DNA of 64,000 bases from Patiria pectinifera (taxonomy: Eukaryota > Echinodermata > Asteroidea > Valvatida > Asterinidae), in assembly GCA_029964075.1 (NCBI GenBank), contig CM057144.1, positions 5,541,281-5,605,280 of the forward strand. Direction: 5' to 3'. Below the pieces are notes generated by a model. The model was not told where the DNA came from. It saw only the letters and a list, made by a program, of their open reading frames with translations, and ran no database searches. Positions 39,501 through 51,500 of the stretch are shown piece after piece. The stretch's first letter is position 1. Each line of letters opens with the position of its first letter. A program made the position numbers and the translations under genes.

Positions 39501-42500
39501 TCTAATTCTCGGGGAATATAATAGCCACTTGTCACTCTTCTGTTGGCATTTTTCAACAACAGTGTTCGGTACATTTTGTACATAAAAATCGGGAGCTGAG
39601 AACGATGTTTCGTATAGCCAAATGTTCAGTATAGCGGTGTTCGGTATAGCGTCGTTTCACTGTTGTTTGTATTCAGTCATTTCTAACCAGTTACTTCTGT
39701 CGGTCGATTACTATCAATTGATGTCTCAGAGATATTTAGACCCAAAAAAAAATTGTCCAATCATTCTTTCTGGTTATTCCCATTCAATGAATGTTATGTA
39801 GTGATGTCAATCCAGTGATTTCTATCCAGAAAGTTGAGGTTATAAAGTAATTTTCAGGGAATTCTATGAAGAGTTCGCAAAATTTTTAAACGGATTTAAA
39901 CTAACTTTTTAAACAATTGGTTTTGATGAGGGGTTCGAAGGTTATGTTGGTTATGTTTAGAATGTAGGTAGCTTTAATTACCTCTGTCTTGAAAAACAAA
40001 CTTGTTTTAACAAGTATAGTGTCATTTTGATTTGTAGTTTGACTTGAAAGCTGCCTCACCTGACCTTCACAGTGTGACCAGTATTCTATTTTGGGATGGC
40101 CCGGATGGAGTCATCGGGGAATATGACTTTGGTGGACGGGAGAACTGGCAAGAAGGGATATGTCAGTGCTGCTTTGTCAAGCCTCTCAACCAGGTAAGTA
40201 CAAAACAACCAGACACCTGGTGAGTTTGGTTAGTTTTGTTATTTTGTTCATCGCTTGTTGTCCACAGTTGATTCGATGAAGAGAGCAATATGCTGCTTTT
40301 GATTTGGAAAATTGAAAGAAATTAGTTAAAAGTCTCTTTTAGTGGACTCTTTTAGTGGAATGTGTGACTTAATTGATTCAGATTTTAATTGATCAGTGAT
40401 AAGGGGTTAAAAAAATATTATTTTTGCATTCTGCATGTATATCAATAACCACGGGACCTTGTCTTAGTCACTTGCATTGATATTTAATGTAGGCAGATGA
40501 GGTCGATCTTTGGCTCGTAAAGGCTTGGAAAAACCGCGATCACTTCGGTTAAAACACGGTTTAACCTTTTTTGCAAAGCCGCCTAACAACCCAAAACGCC
40601 TACATTTCTTTTCACAGTCTGCCTGCCCGATGTGCGATTGTGCAGACTTCCTGGGTGTCACTGAGGACTATAACGCAACCTATGCCGTTACTACTGTTAA
40701 AGAGGTTATCACAACCGAAGCAGCCCAGGCACTATTCACGACAGAGGCTTATACTCCCTGGTCTATTGAGACACCCGACGAAGACGGAGACGGTGTCTCT
40801 GACGAGGACAAGGGGAGATGGATTCAGCAGAGAGCATGCGGCTTCCAACTCTCTCCAAGTAGGTTGATTGGCCTGTGACTTATTGCTCTCCAGACTTGAG
40901 CACAATGAGCATGTTGAACCCTTGAAAAACTGTTTTTCTACCACTTTATTTTTAGTTCAGTTTGAGACTGTAACATAGTACTTCTGATGCAGAAGACCAC
41001 GCCACGTCACCTTCTTTCATGGGTTCTTAGATGGCTACGAAGTCTGATGAGTGACAGACATCCGCTCCCGCAAACAGGGCACCAGTGAGCAGGCCCAGGA
41101 GGTGCAAAGCTCACAGCTTCTTCAGCGTTGCCTTCACATGGTCTTTGTAGCGTTTGAACTGACCACCGACAGAACGCTGGCCCTGGGTGAGTTCACCATA
41201 CAGCATGCAACGCGGGAGCCGGTTCGCTGGCATTCTGATAACACCATCATCATCAAGTCGACTCTCGTCGGACTGCAATAAAAGCACGCCACAAATCACG
41301 GTCTCCCATGGCCGTCCTGATCTCAGCTGCACAGTTTAGCCCAGTATCACGACGCAGCTGGTCCATGTAGGTTTGCACCTCATTGCTGACTTTGTCTCTC
41401 CAACTCACGTCTAGAGCCATCCTCAGCATGCGAGTGTAGCAGCTATCAAGTCGAGCCTCTTGCTTTGTATTAAGGGTCCATGCCTCAGAGCCGTAGAGTA
41501 GGATGGACTCCACGGTTGCACGGAATGGAGCTCGTTTGAGTTTATCCGGCATCATAGACCTCCAGATCTTCTTGAGGTTTTGGCAAGCCTTCCAAGCCTG
41601 TGCTTTCCTTACTCGGATGTCCTTGTCTGTTGAGCAGATGTGAGAGCCCAGGTATATGACGTCTTCTCTCACAGCTAGGGTAGTGAGGTCCTTGGTGTTG
41701 ATTTTCACATCCCAAGTGTCGATGTGTCGAAGTGTTGAGCTGCAGGCCAATCTTTTTGCACTCTCTGTCCACGCTGTGAAGCAGAGCTTGTGCCTTTTGC
41801 ACCAAATCCGAGACCAGAGCGATTTCATCTGCAAAGTCGAAGTCGGTCTCTACAATAGCACTCACCCGTCTGCTTTGCGTCTGCTTTGCCTTTACCTCAG
41901 AGCGTAGTCTAGGGCGATGACAAATAAATAGGGCACAAGAGTATCACCCTGCAGCACACCAGCCATGATCTCGAAGATGTCTGACTCGCCATCTGGGGTC
42001 AGCACCCTGGCAGAAGTGTTAGGTTATTTTCGGCCATCGATTGCCTTGACGATACGCTCTCGTTTGAAAAGGGCCCCCCGGTACCTCGTCCGGTCCAAAG
42101 CCAGTCCGGTCTTCAGCCCAGTCTCGTCCGGTACATGGTCCTGTCTGACCAGAAGTTTTGAAGTCAGTCAGGCGCATCAATGTATTGCCCTTCAGAGAAC
42201 GTCCAGAGCAGAACAATAGCAGTCTTACCGGATTAAAGATAAAATCCTTCCATAACGCCTTGGTAATTTACGGTCCCATTGTACACGAAACCCCATGGCA
42301 GGGGTTTTGATCTGTGCCGACAAAAGTGTTCTATTGTTTGGCGCTGAGAGATGAAAACCACAAGCGGGTTTCTTCTGGGATATATTACACGTGTCAATAC
42401 TTGCAAACAATAGACCCAAGGATAGAGGAGTTCCTGATTAGCAACCAGACCAGCTCCTGGGCCGGTAGCTGGGACGGTATGAGAGGACTACTTGGGAGGG

Positions 42501-45500
42501 GACGAGCTTACTGGGGGCCCTTTTCATACCGGGGCTGAATGGTCACGGGCCCTAAGCAGCCAAGACTGAGTGGATGAAGCTGTGCAGCCGCAGAAGGGGA
42601 CGGCTGAGGACCTCAGCCGGGATGCGATCGACACCAGATGCGTTGTTTGATTTCAAGCCATTGCCCGCTTTTCGAACTTCTTCAAACGAGAGCGTATCGT
42701 CAAGGCAATCGATAGCCGAAAATGTAGGCAGATTGTCCAGGCACGATGCATCAGTGGGGTTCCTTCGGTTCAGCAGGTCGTTAAAGAATTCAGTCCATCG
42801 CGCCAGGATACCACTTCGGTCTTTGATGGTCGTCGTTCCGGTGCTATCTTTCATGGGACAAAATAAGTACACGATCGGTCCGTGAAGAGCTTTCAAGGCT
42901 GTGCAAAAGGAGTGGCTGGTATTTGCGTCCGCGTGTCCTTGATTTTCCCGCATGACACGTAGCTCGCGTTGAACGTTCTTCTTGTGGAGGAGCCAGCGGA
43001 TTTCGGCCGAGTTGGGTAGTAAGGTCCGGAGTGTCCAGCGGGGTGTCGACAGCTTCGGGGAGATTGTCCAGGTGTTCCTGCAACAGTCTTTCAAGATCAC
43101 GAAGGGCTGGCAAGGACTGCACAACGCGAACGTTGAGTCTTTTCTGGGACTTCTGCTTGTGGATGGGAGGAAGTATACGCATGCGCGCCACGCATAGCCC
43201 TGGTGATGATCACGTGCCGCAGGTCGCCATGACGCACGATGACATAGTCGATTTGATGCCAGTGTTTTGATCGCAGGTGCATCCATGACGTTAGTCTAGA
43301 GGCTAGACGTTGTTATTGTTTGTACGCGATAGCCCGTCGGGATAACCAGCCGCCGCGCGAGGGCGCTATCAGACCGACCAATATCGATCACAAACCCGTC
43401 AGAACAACGTCTAGACTACTTGCTAACATCTCCCCCTGAAAAATGGGGGAAATTAGTGCGCATGCGCCACTTCTGCAGGCAATATACGGTCCATTTTCAG
43501 TCCCAGACATACCACACACAACAAAAAAGCTAACCAATAAAATTGCACAAAAGTCTTGCTGCAGCTTTTAACCCACTGGAAGAAATTTGAGAGTTTGCTT
43601 CGGAATTACCATGATTTTCTTTAAACTGCAAGCTGCATATATTAGGCTAAACAGGTGCGTGCGCATTACACAACCAATAGCAAGTGGTCTAGATGTTGTT
43701 CTGACGGGTTCGTGGGCGATATTGGTTGGTCGTGATAGCGCCTTCGAGCGGCGGCCGGTTATAGCGGCGGCGCGGCGGGCTATCGCGTACAAACAATAAC
43801 AACGTCTAGCCTCTAGACTACCAAATTCGGGACACTAGCCCGAATTCGGAACACAGCTCAAGCAAGCAAAGCCCGTTATTATTGGCATTTCCAATGCTGT
43901 GCTGCCCGATGATGCCTTGCCATACATGGTAGTTAGTACCAACTCTGGCGTTGAAGTCGCCGAGTAGCAAAACGTTGTCAGTCGGTAGAGCGGATCGGAG
44001 GGCGTCATAGAATAGAGCCTTGTCCTCGTCAGTTGAGACAAGAGTCGGTACGTATGCGATGAGTAAGGTGACAAAACGGCCTTCCACAAGTGGGATTCGA
44101 AGCGTCATCAGGCGCTCGCTGACGCCGACTGGCGATTCAGACAATGACAAAGACAGCGGAGTGCGGATGGTTAACCCTAAAGGGGCCGGGGGGCGGAATC
44201 CGCCCCCTCAACATTTTCCGCGATAGCTTCTACAAAAAAATTTTTCGCGACCCGAGCTGTTATGACTTTTTAGCCTCGAGCTTTGCGCATCTTTTGATAC
44301 CAAAAACATAAAAATCGGACAACGGGTTGGCACGTAGCGATAATTTTTTCGGCGCTACGCGCCGTGAAAACTGAATTTTCGCATATACGTCGTGTACACC
44401 GAGCAGAATTGTCATTCATACATATGAATAATTAATTAGCCATAATTCCAAAACCCTTGACCTATAGTCATGACATTTCTTGGGCATGTTTAGGAAGAGT
44501 TGTTCTATGCATGTGCTGAGTTTCAAAAATTTTCGTCACTCGATGGCCGAGATCTTAGGGGGGGGGCGGAATCCGCCCCCCCCCCCCGCCCCCCCGGCTG
44601 AGAGATGGTCAAAATAACCCGGCCCCTTTAGGGTTAAACTGACGCCGTGGATGCATGGGGTGCCGGCTGGGCGGCCCATCCAAAAGAACGTGTAGCCTTC
44701 GCCGACTTCCGTAAGTGAGCCTTCGTCGGAGAATCGGGTTTGGCTGAGGGCGACGATGTCGGTATTGTATCGGCGCAGTTCAGCGGTGACCAAAGCGGTG
44801 CGACGCTCGGGTCGACTGTTGTTAGGGTTGTCGAGGAGTGTGCTAACGTTCCAAGTAGCAACATTTAGAGCCTTCGTCTTAATATCTTTGTCTTTATTTC
44901 CTTTTGTATTTCGACCGCATGACGAGACACTCCGGTGAATGCGGCAATCCACCCGGAGAAGGAGGAAAAGGCGATTTTTAGGCCACCTATGCTGGGCCCC
45001 TCCTCGTATGATCCTGAACAGGCCTACTCAGTCGACTCAGTACTGTCGAAGGAAACTGCTGTTCCGTCCCAGTTTCGGACGACCATCTTTCCGAGCCCGC
45101 CTACGTGCAGATATACGAACTAGAAGCTTCCACCTGGTCTGAGCCTGCCCCACTCGTTCGTGAATCCATCGCCGCAGGACTTTTGATGAGCCTTCCCCTC
45201 CAATATATGAAGGCGATGTGGTAACTTGTGCAAATGATGTTTGAAGTGGCGGAACGGGCGCACACTCCGTAGCCTACTATCTTGATGCGTGCAAACAGTT
45301 AGGCGGGCGGGCTAAATACCCCTGGTTCATTTACCGGGAGACGGTATTGTTATTGAGGGAGCGTGGGACCCTTCAAGCCAAAGCGGGAGTCGGTCCACGC
45401 ATGAACGCACACGGTACGGCCGTTCATGGTGATAGTTCGTAGTGGGACTTGTACATGGACAGGCAGACAAAAGAGCAATGACAGGATTAGTGATACTTTG

Positions 45501-48500
45501 CTGGATGTTTACTGCCCTTCTTAAATCCCTGGCAGTTCACTTCAGTGGCCAGTTGGTTTTACAAAACAAACTGTTACTATATTTTTTGCATCGTGGCTTT
45601 CTTGGTTTACGACTTGCAGTCCTTCCAAAAACACCTGAACGAAAAGCAGCAGAGCATTGTGTCAATAGGCCGTCGTATTGATGACCACACTAATTACACG
45701 CGAGGGTTTTTTTTTACGGACCTAGTGAGAACCAATAGCTCTGTAGAAAAAGTGCTCACCATGAAGTGTGGTATCATTGATACGAAATTTCCATTCCATA
45801 GAACCTGAATAAAAGGCCTACATGTACATTACATGCTATCAATGCTGTAGTAGTCGCCAATTACAGTGAACAATAGCTCTGTGCAGAGGATTTAGTGAGG
45901 TCCCCCGGTCTTGGCGGTCAGTTAGTGGAAGCCCCCACTGCTGGATATAAAAACCACAGGATTCATTGTTATTAAAATGGTGATTTGTATCGGGAGCCGG
46001 CAGTGCCAACCGTCGGACGGTTTGTAGAAACAGGTCACCCGCTTTCTATGCAAGCGGGAGCCGATTAAAGAGGGGCTCAAATGAAAGCGGCTCCTGGTAA
46101 ATGAACCGGGGGTATTTAACCTGTCCGCCTTAATCCGATGGCAATGAAATCCAAGACGGCCGGCTGTCACGGCGCTGCATTGCCTTGCCGAGAATTCAGG
46201 TTATTCGGAGGTCGCCAACACGTTGACACACATGGGTTTTGCATCGGAGTTTACCTTCTCCTAGGCAGATTGCCAAACGAGGCTGACGAGTTCCACCTAC
46301 CCGGCTTTGGAATCAGAGTTGTCCTTCTCCTAGGTGGACTGCCAACCAAGGCTAACGAGCTCCACCTGCCAAGGTTTGGAATCAAAGTTGTCTTTCTCCT
46401 AGATTGACTACCAGCCACGGCTAAGGAGCTCCATCTATCCCAAGCGTCTGGTCATAGCGCCAGGAACACGCTTGCACCCTCTGTCATTCAGTCAAAATGG
46501 GGTTGACACGAGGAGCCAGTAGGATTTCGTTAGGAGAGGCTAATGTTGAGACGCCATGCTATTGGATGGGCTATTTCAGTGGGAATGTGGCTGTTCATTT
46601 CTCCATACCAGCCCAGCACGTCCTAATCCTTTAACCCCAAGACTGTAACATCTGTAATCCATGAACAAATACAGTGTATGCAAACGTTCTGTGAAAACCC
46701 TTTATTCAATATTACGCTTAAACCCTCCTTGCCTATTACTCACTGGGGTGCCCTAAACTGTCCCAGCAGTCTCTGATTTATATTCATAAGTTGACGAGGT
46801 GATTGTTGCCTGGTTTGGTCACCTCCAGCGTAGGAACAAGGACAAATGTTTTAAGGAAGAACAGCGATCTGGAATTTTCTCAAATTCCAGATCGCTGGCA
46901 ACTATCTAAAGTGGCCGTCCAAAGAAAAGATGGATTGACAACATCAACAATGACCTAAAATGTCTACAGATCAATGCCAACCTGGCATTGAACCGAGTAG
47001 TTTGAGACAGACGGACTGTAAACAGATAGATGAATGCCAGTCCAACATATTCCTGTGGTCATATCCACCCAAGAAGTCTCCAGCTTATCATTATTTTGTA
47101 TAAAGTTTGATATTATAAAATATTTTCATGAATTTCTTTTGCCAGATGGCAACGCATCGCAGGCAGTATTGTGGTGCCGTTACTTCAAGGATGAGTGGTC
47201 GATGTCGTCCAGCGTCGTAGATCTAGACTTCGACCCCTCAGTGGAGGAACGTCATTATGCCATCAACTTCAAGGTTATGCCCTTCGATGCTGAGGAGGTA
47301 GATAAATATTAAAAGTTAATTATAACATTTTCTTGATCACAACTTTTGCTGCTCTAATTTTTATGTGAGCTAGCATTGATTTTGAACAGTGGTTCTGAGC
47401 TCAGTTGAGGAGTTTCTAAAAAAGGAGACTCCTTTCCCTAATCATTTCACCTTCTCCTTGTCACAGGATGAGTGGTCCTTTGAAGTTTATGTTGACGGTA
47501 AGCTGCTGTCCTCATTGACTGGCATACCGGTCCTGTCCTCATCCACTAAGCTCATCATTCATGTCTTCAATCGAGACAGCTACGTCGCTGAGCTACACGA
47601 CCCCTTCAATCCTCCGTCTGTCTCTGCAACGCTCAGAAACATGAGGTATGTCTAATGTGTTTCTTTTCAATTTGTGTCATAATTTTTCTGCTGCACCACT
47701 AGGCGACGCATCACAGATAGTTGCCACACCACATATATCATATGTACAAAGTCCATACATAATCTGTCACTTGTTTTTTGTCACTTAATGGTACACCACA
47801 GAATTATCGTGTTAGATTTTCCTTGTTGGAAAACCTCTTTTGCTCTTTGCAGGTTAATTGTATCATAGAATATGCATAACCATGCCGCTCATTATATACT
47901 CTGTCCTTTTCTTTGGATATAGGATGCCTCCTGATCAGAGCAAGCTGTGTCGTTACGGGGCACCATTCAGAGCTGGAACCAGTCCTGTCTCATGCTACTT
48001 TGCAGGTGTCGGCTCTGAAGCAGGGGCCACCGATATCGTAGCATTTAAAGAGGTGAAGCTGGTCATGCACTGTTGATAAACAAATCAAAAGCCCAAATTA
48101 ATGCCAGTTCATAGAGTTTGGGCAGGTTTATTTCAAAATATTTCTTTTCGGGAGCCGGGGTGTCATGATTGTCTGTAATGCCTTTTATTATGCTTGATCA
48201 TACTTGATGTGATAGCGAACGAAAACGCAAATCTGTGATGTCACGGAAAGTACTCACATGCATGCAACTTTTCCTCGGATTAGCTGATTTCCTCGTTTTT
48301 TATTCATACTTACACCATTAAGAATCATAAAATACTGCATATACTCTTGCATACTGCATATAGATTTGTTTGGAAACATTCCAGTTGCATGCCTGTTCTC
48401 CGAGTTCTAATTTGTAAAGTTGAATGCGTTTCAACTCCAGCGAATTTCGTGGCCAATGTTTCCGGACACCATTTTCACTTTGCATTTGCATTCATGTGAA

Positions 48501-51500
48501 GTATAAACCAGGGCCCAATTTCATAGCGCTGCTTAACAGTTAGCAGAAAAGTTGTCTTTATATTGCTCATTTTCCTTTTTTTTTTGGTTTTGCTGACTTC
48601 CCTTTGTGGTTTGTGTTTGAAAAAAATCACAAACCAGAAGATGAATCTTGACATACAGTCTCCGTTTCTGTCTCTTATGTTGTACAGGTGGCAAAGCCAT
48701 GTGTCCCCTGCATCAATCCCTGCGATCGTTACCAGTGTGATCCCTCATGTTCCATGGACACTGTACCCATCACATTCACACTCACCAACCTCACTCTTCC
48801 CTACCTGGAACTCCTGAATTGGACCAGCTCTGATAACAACACCAATGCAACTACACCTGCTCCTAGGGAAGAGGGACAAGAGTTTCCATTTTTCTTGACA
48901 GGTGGGCTCAGTAAAAATGAGAGCAACAAATCTTACTTATGGATTGCAGTCAATCTGATTGCTGAGAAATTGCAGGTATAAGATAAGCTGAGGGAGTGGT
49001 TGTTGATGAAGGGAATACATAGTAAATACCTGGTACCTGGTAGGAAGAAATTCCTTCAATGCTGGAGCGCCGTAATGGCAGCCGTGCTAAAGCCAGGGTA
49101 ATAATGGAGCGCCAGGAGCGTCATTTAGTGATGGATATGAGCGCTATACAAGAAGCCACTATTGTTATTATTATATGTGCCAGGCCGGTTTTAAACAAGT
49201 ACGTTTATAACAGGCCTGGGACCTGGATGCTGATAATGACCTGAGCCAAAATTAGGGGCATGACACGAAGGTGTATTACTCTTCTACTGAAAGGTATATT
49301 TTGATGTGTTTTTGTGTTACAGTCCAATCCTACTTAGGCAATGGCAAATCAGTGATAGCCTCCTCCAATGGTTTCTACGTCGATGACACGCCAGCATATC
49401 TAGACATATTTTTCTACACTGATCCCAACTTCAATGAGTTTGAGCCCACATCTTTCCAGTCCTCAGCCTCCAGCATTCAAGTCTTGTGGAGCTTCCTGGA
49501 CATAGAAAGTGGCATAAAGGTGCCATCTTTTATTCTTTGTTGAGCATTATAATATGTCCCAAGTTTGGTAGCATCTTGATATATGGTACTAAACTATTGA
49601 TGTAGTTGGAGGTGCGTATTTCCAAATGGACAACTTTATAATTCACTAATAATTCAATTTTTTAAGTGCGGGCAATTCCAGCGTTTCACCGATCGTTGTA
49701 CTGTATTTGGTCTCAGTGAAAAGAACCCTGAAAATGTGTGTGTTTTTTAAAGGTGTTTACACCCACCACCTAGTAATGGTCGATGAGATGTTCGTGTTCA
49801 TTTTCTCTGAATCATTTAAGAAAATGTAATGTCATGCTCTGTCGAAGACATTGCAATTCTTTCCTTGCATTTTCAGGCTTTTTCACTGAGCTCTGAGTAC
49901 GAATAATTGTCAAGTTTGTGATGTCCGTAATACTGGAATTGCCTTTGTCGTTGAAGACAAAAAAACACTCCATGACTTTAGATTGCAGTGAAACATACAA
50001 CATTGGCCTGTCTGTATGTGTTGCCACATGAGATGATCTGTGGAGTTGCAAAAGGTCAATCAAAGGTTCATTCATGGTTTAGATAAATCTGAGATTTCTC
50101 CATGACAATTCAAAATTCAGTGTTCTGAAAAAAAAAAGTGTTCTTATGAGACCAATTAAAGGGATGCTCACGACGGTTATTACCAAATGCCAACAAATGT
50201 AGTAAAGGTGTTAACCAAAATGGAACTTTTATTTTAACAAGTCAAACATGAGAGATTGCATATAAATGAAAAAGTTAAGAAGAGGCTTGGAAGGCGAACA
50301 GTATGTATGTGTTCGTTAATATGACTGGCCACTGCAACTCAAGATGCTCAGTAGAGTTATACAGATCTGTGAGAAAAATCAAACTGTATTCAGTTATGAA
50401 GATTTGGAAGTGAATGATGTATCAACTTGTACTGAACAACTCTGACTTTCAGGAGCATTACTGGGCCATAGGAACCTCCAGTGGGACCACAGACCTGCAA
50501 AACTTTGTCAACGTTGGGTTGAACCAGACAGCTACTAGCACTGATCTGACGGGGTTACTGCATCACAACACTACGTATTATGCGACACTGAAGGCTATTA
50601 ATGGAGCAGGCTTGGAAACCATAGTTGAATGTGATGGTAGGAAGATAGACTGACATACAGACAGACAGACGGACAGACAACATGACAGCTGTGATCTGAC
50701 AGGATTACTGCATCACATCAATACTTACTATGTGACTCTGAAAGCTATCAATAGAGCACGCTTGGAAACCATGGAAGAATGTGATTGTAGGCAGAGATAG
50801 ACAGACAAACAGACAGACAGACAACATGATAGTGATCTGACAGGATTACTGCACCTCAAAACTTCACAATATGTGACTGTGAAGGCTATGGAACAGGCTT
50901 GGAAACAATCAAAGAATGTGATCAAGTGTGCAACTTTTTCTCTGATCTGCTGATTTCCTTGTTTTTTACCTTTCATGTATGGCATTACAAATTGAAAATT
51001 ACTGTACAAAGTCTTGTGGGATTGGGGTTTCCTCATTTTGTTTAAGTTCCCAGTTGCATCCAGTGTGTTGGTAGGGAACAAAATAGACTGAAATACAGAT
51101 AAACAAACAGACAACATGACATGGATCTGATGGGCAGTGGCATCATAACACTATGCAGAATATGTGATATGAACATTATGGGCGTACAAAACCTTGTTCA
51201 ACCCGAGTTGCCGATTGGGAACGCCAAAGCAAAGTGCATGTGGAGTGCATCTGGAAAGAAGGAAAATTAATGATCCTACGAAAATACTTTACATCCCGGA
51301 ACAGTAACAAAAATTGGCAAAAACAAGCCCCCTATATGCGATCATGTGCAATTTTTTTATGCACAAAACTGAACACAAGTTGCGGTATGGGGCTAGGTCT
51401 GCCATATTTGTTCTTGCCGTTCTCCATCTACTCCCCAATCTTGTTCGCTAACATGCATAACATGCATGCATGTCTGCTTTCTCAGGTGTAACTGTTCTGC

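Larger units (their letters stand above)
40950..45140 (-). mobile_element. RTE-like LINE with AP endonuclease and RT, minus strand, interrupted
   Basis: Read on the minus strand. 44952-44640 and 44170-43820 encode an APE-type endonuclease ('LNVATWNVSTLLDNP', 'DIVALSQTRFSDEGSL', 'LLLGDFNARVGT'). 43286-42552 holds the end of the endonuclease (HWHQIDYVIVRHGDLR) and the start of the RT (SFEEVRKAGNGLK, GVDRIPAEVL). 42062-41040 holds the RT end ('VLQGDTLVPYLFVIALDYAL', 'DFADEIALVSD', 'YGSEAWTLNTKQEARLDSCY') and the C-terminus (MLYGELTQGQRSVGGQFKRY). The middle of the RT, including the catalytic FADD-preceding segment, is missing between 42063 and 42551. Several frames are broken. Two DNA elements sit in the endonuclease region. 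Confidence 0.85.

Noticed and set aside
48902-48979. Extension of exon 15 (GGLSKNESNKSYLW) to a later donor at 48980
   Set aside because: The later donor leaves phase 0, but exon 16 needs one base from the previous exon. The donor at 48901 fits. An alternative transcript is not excluded.
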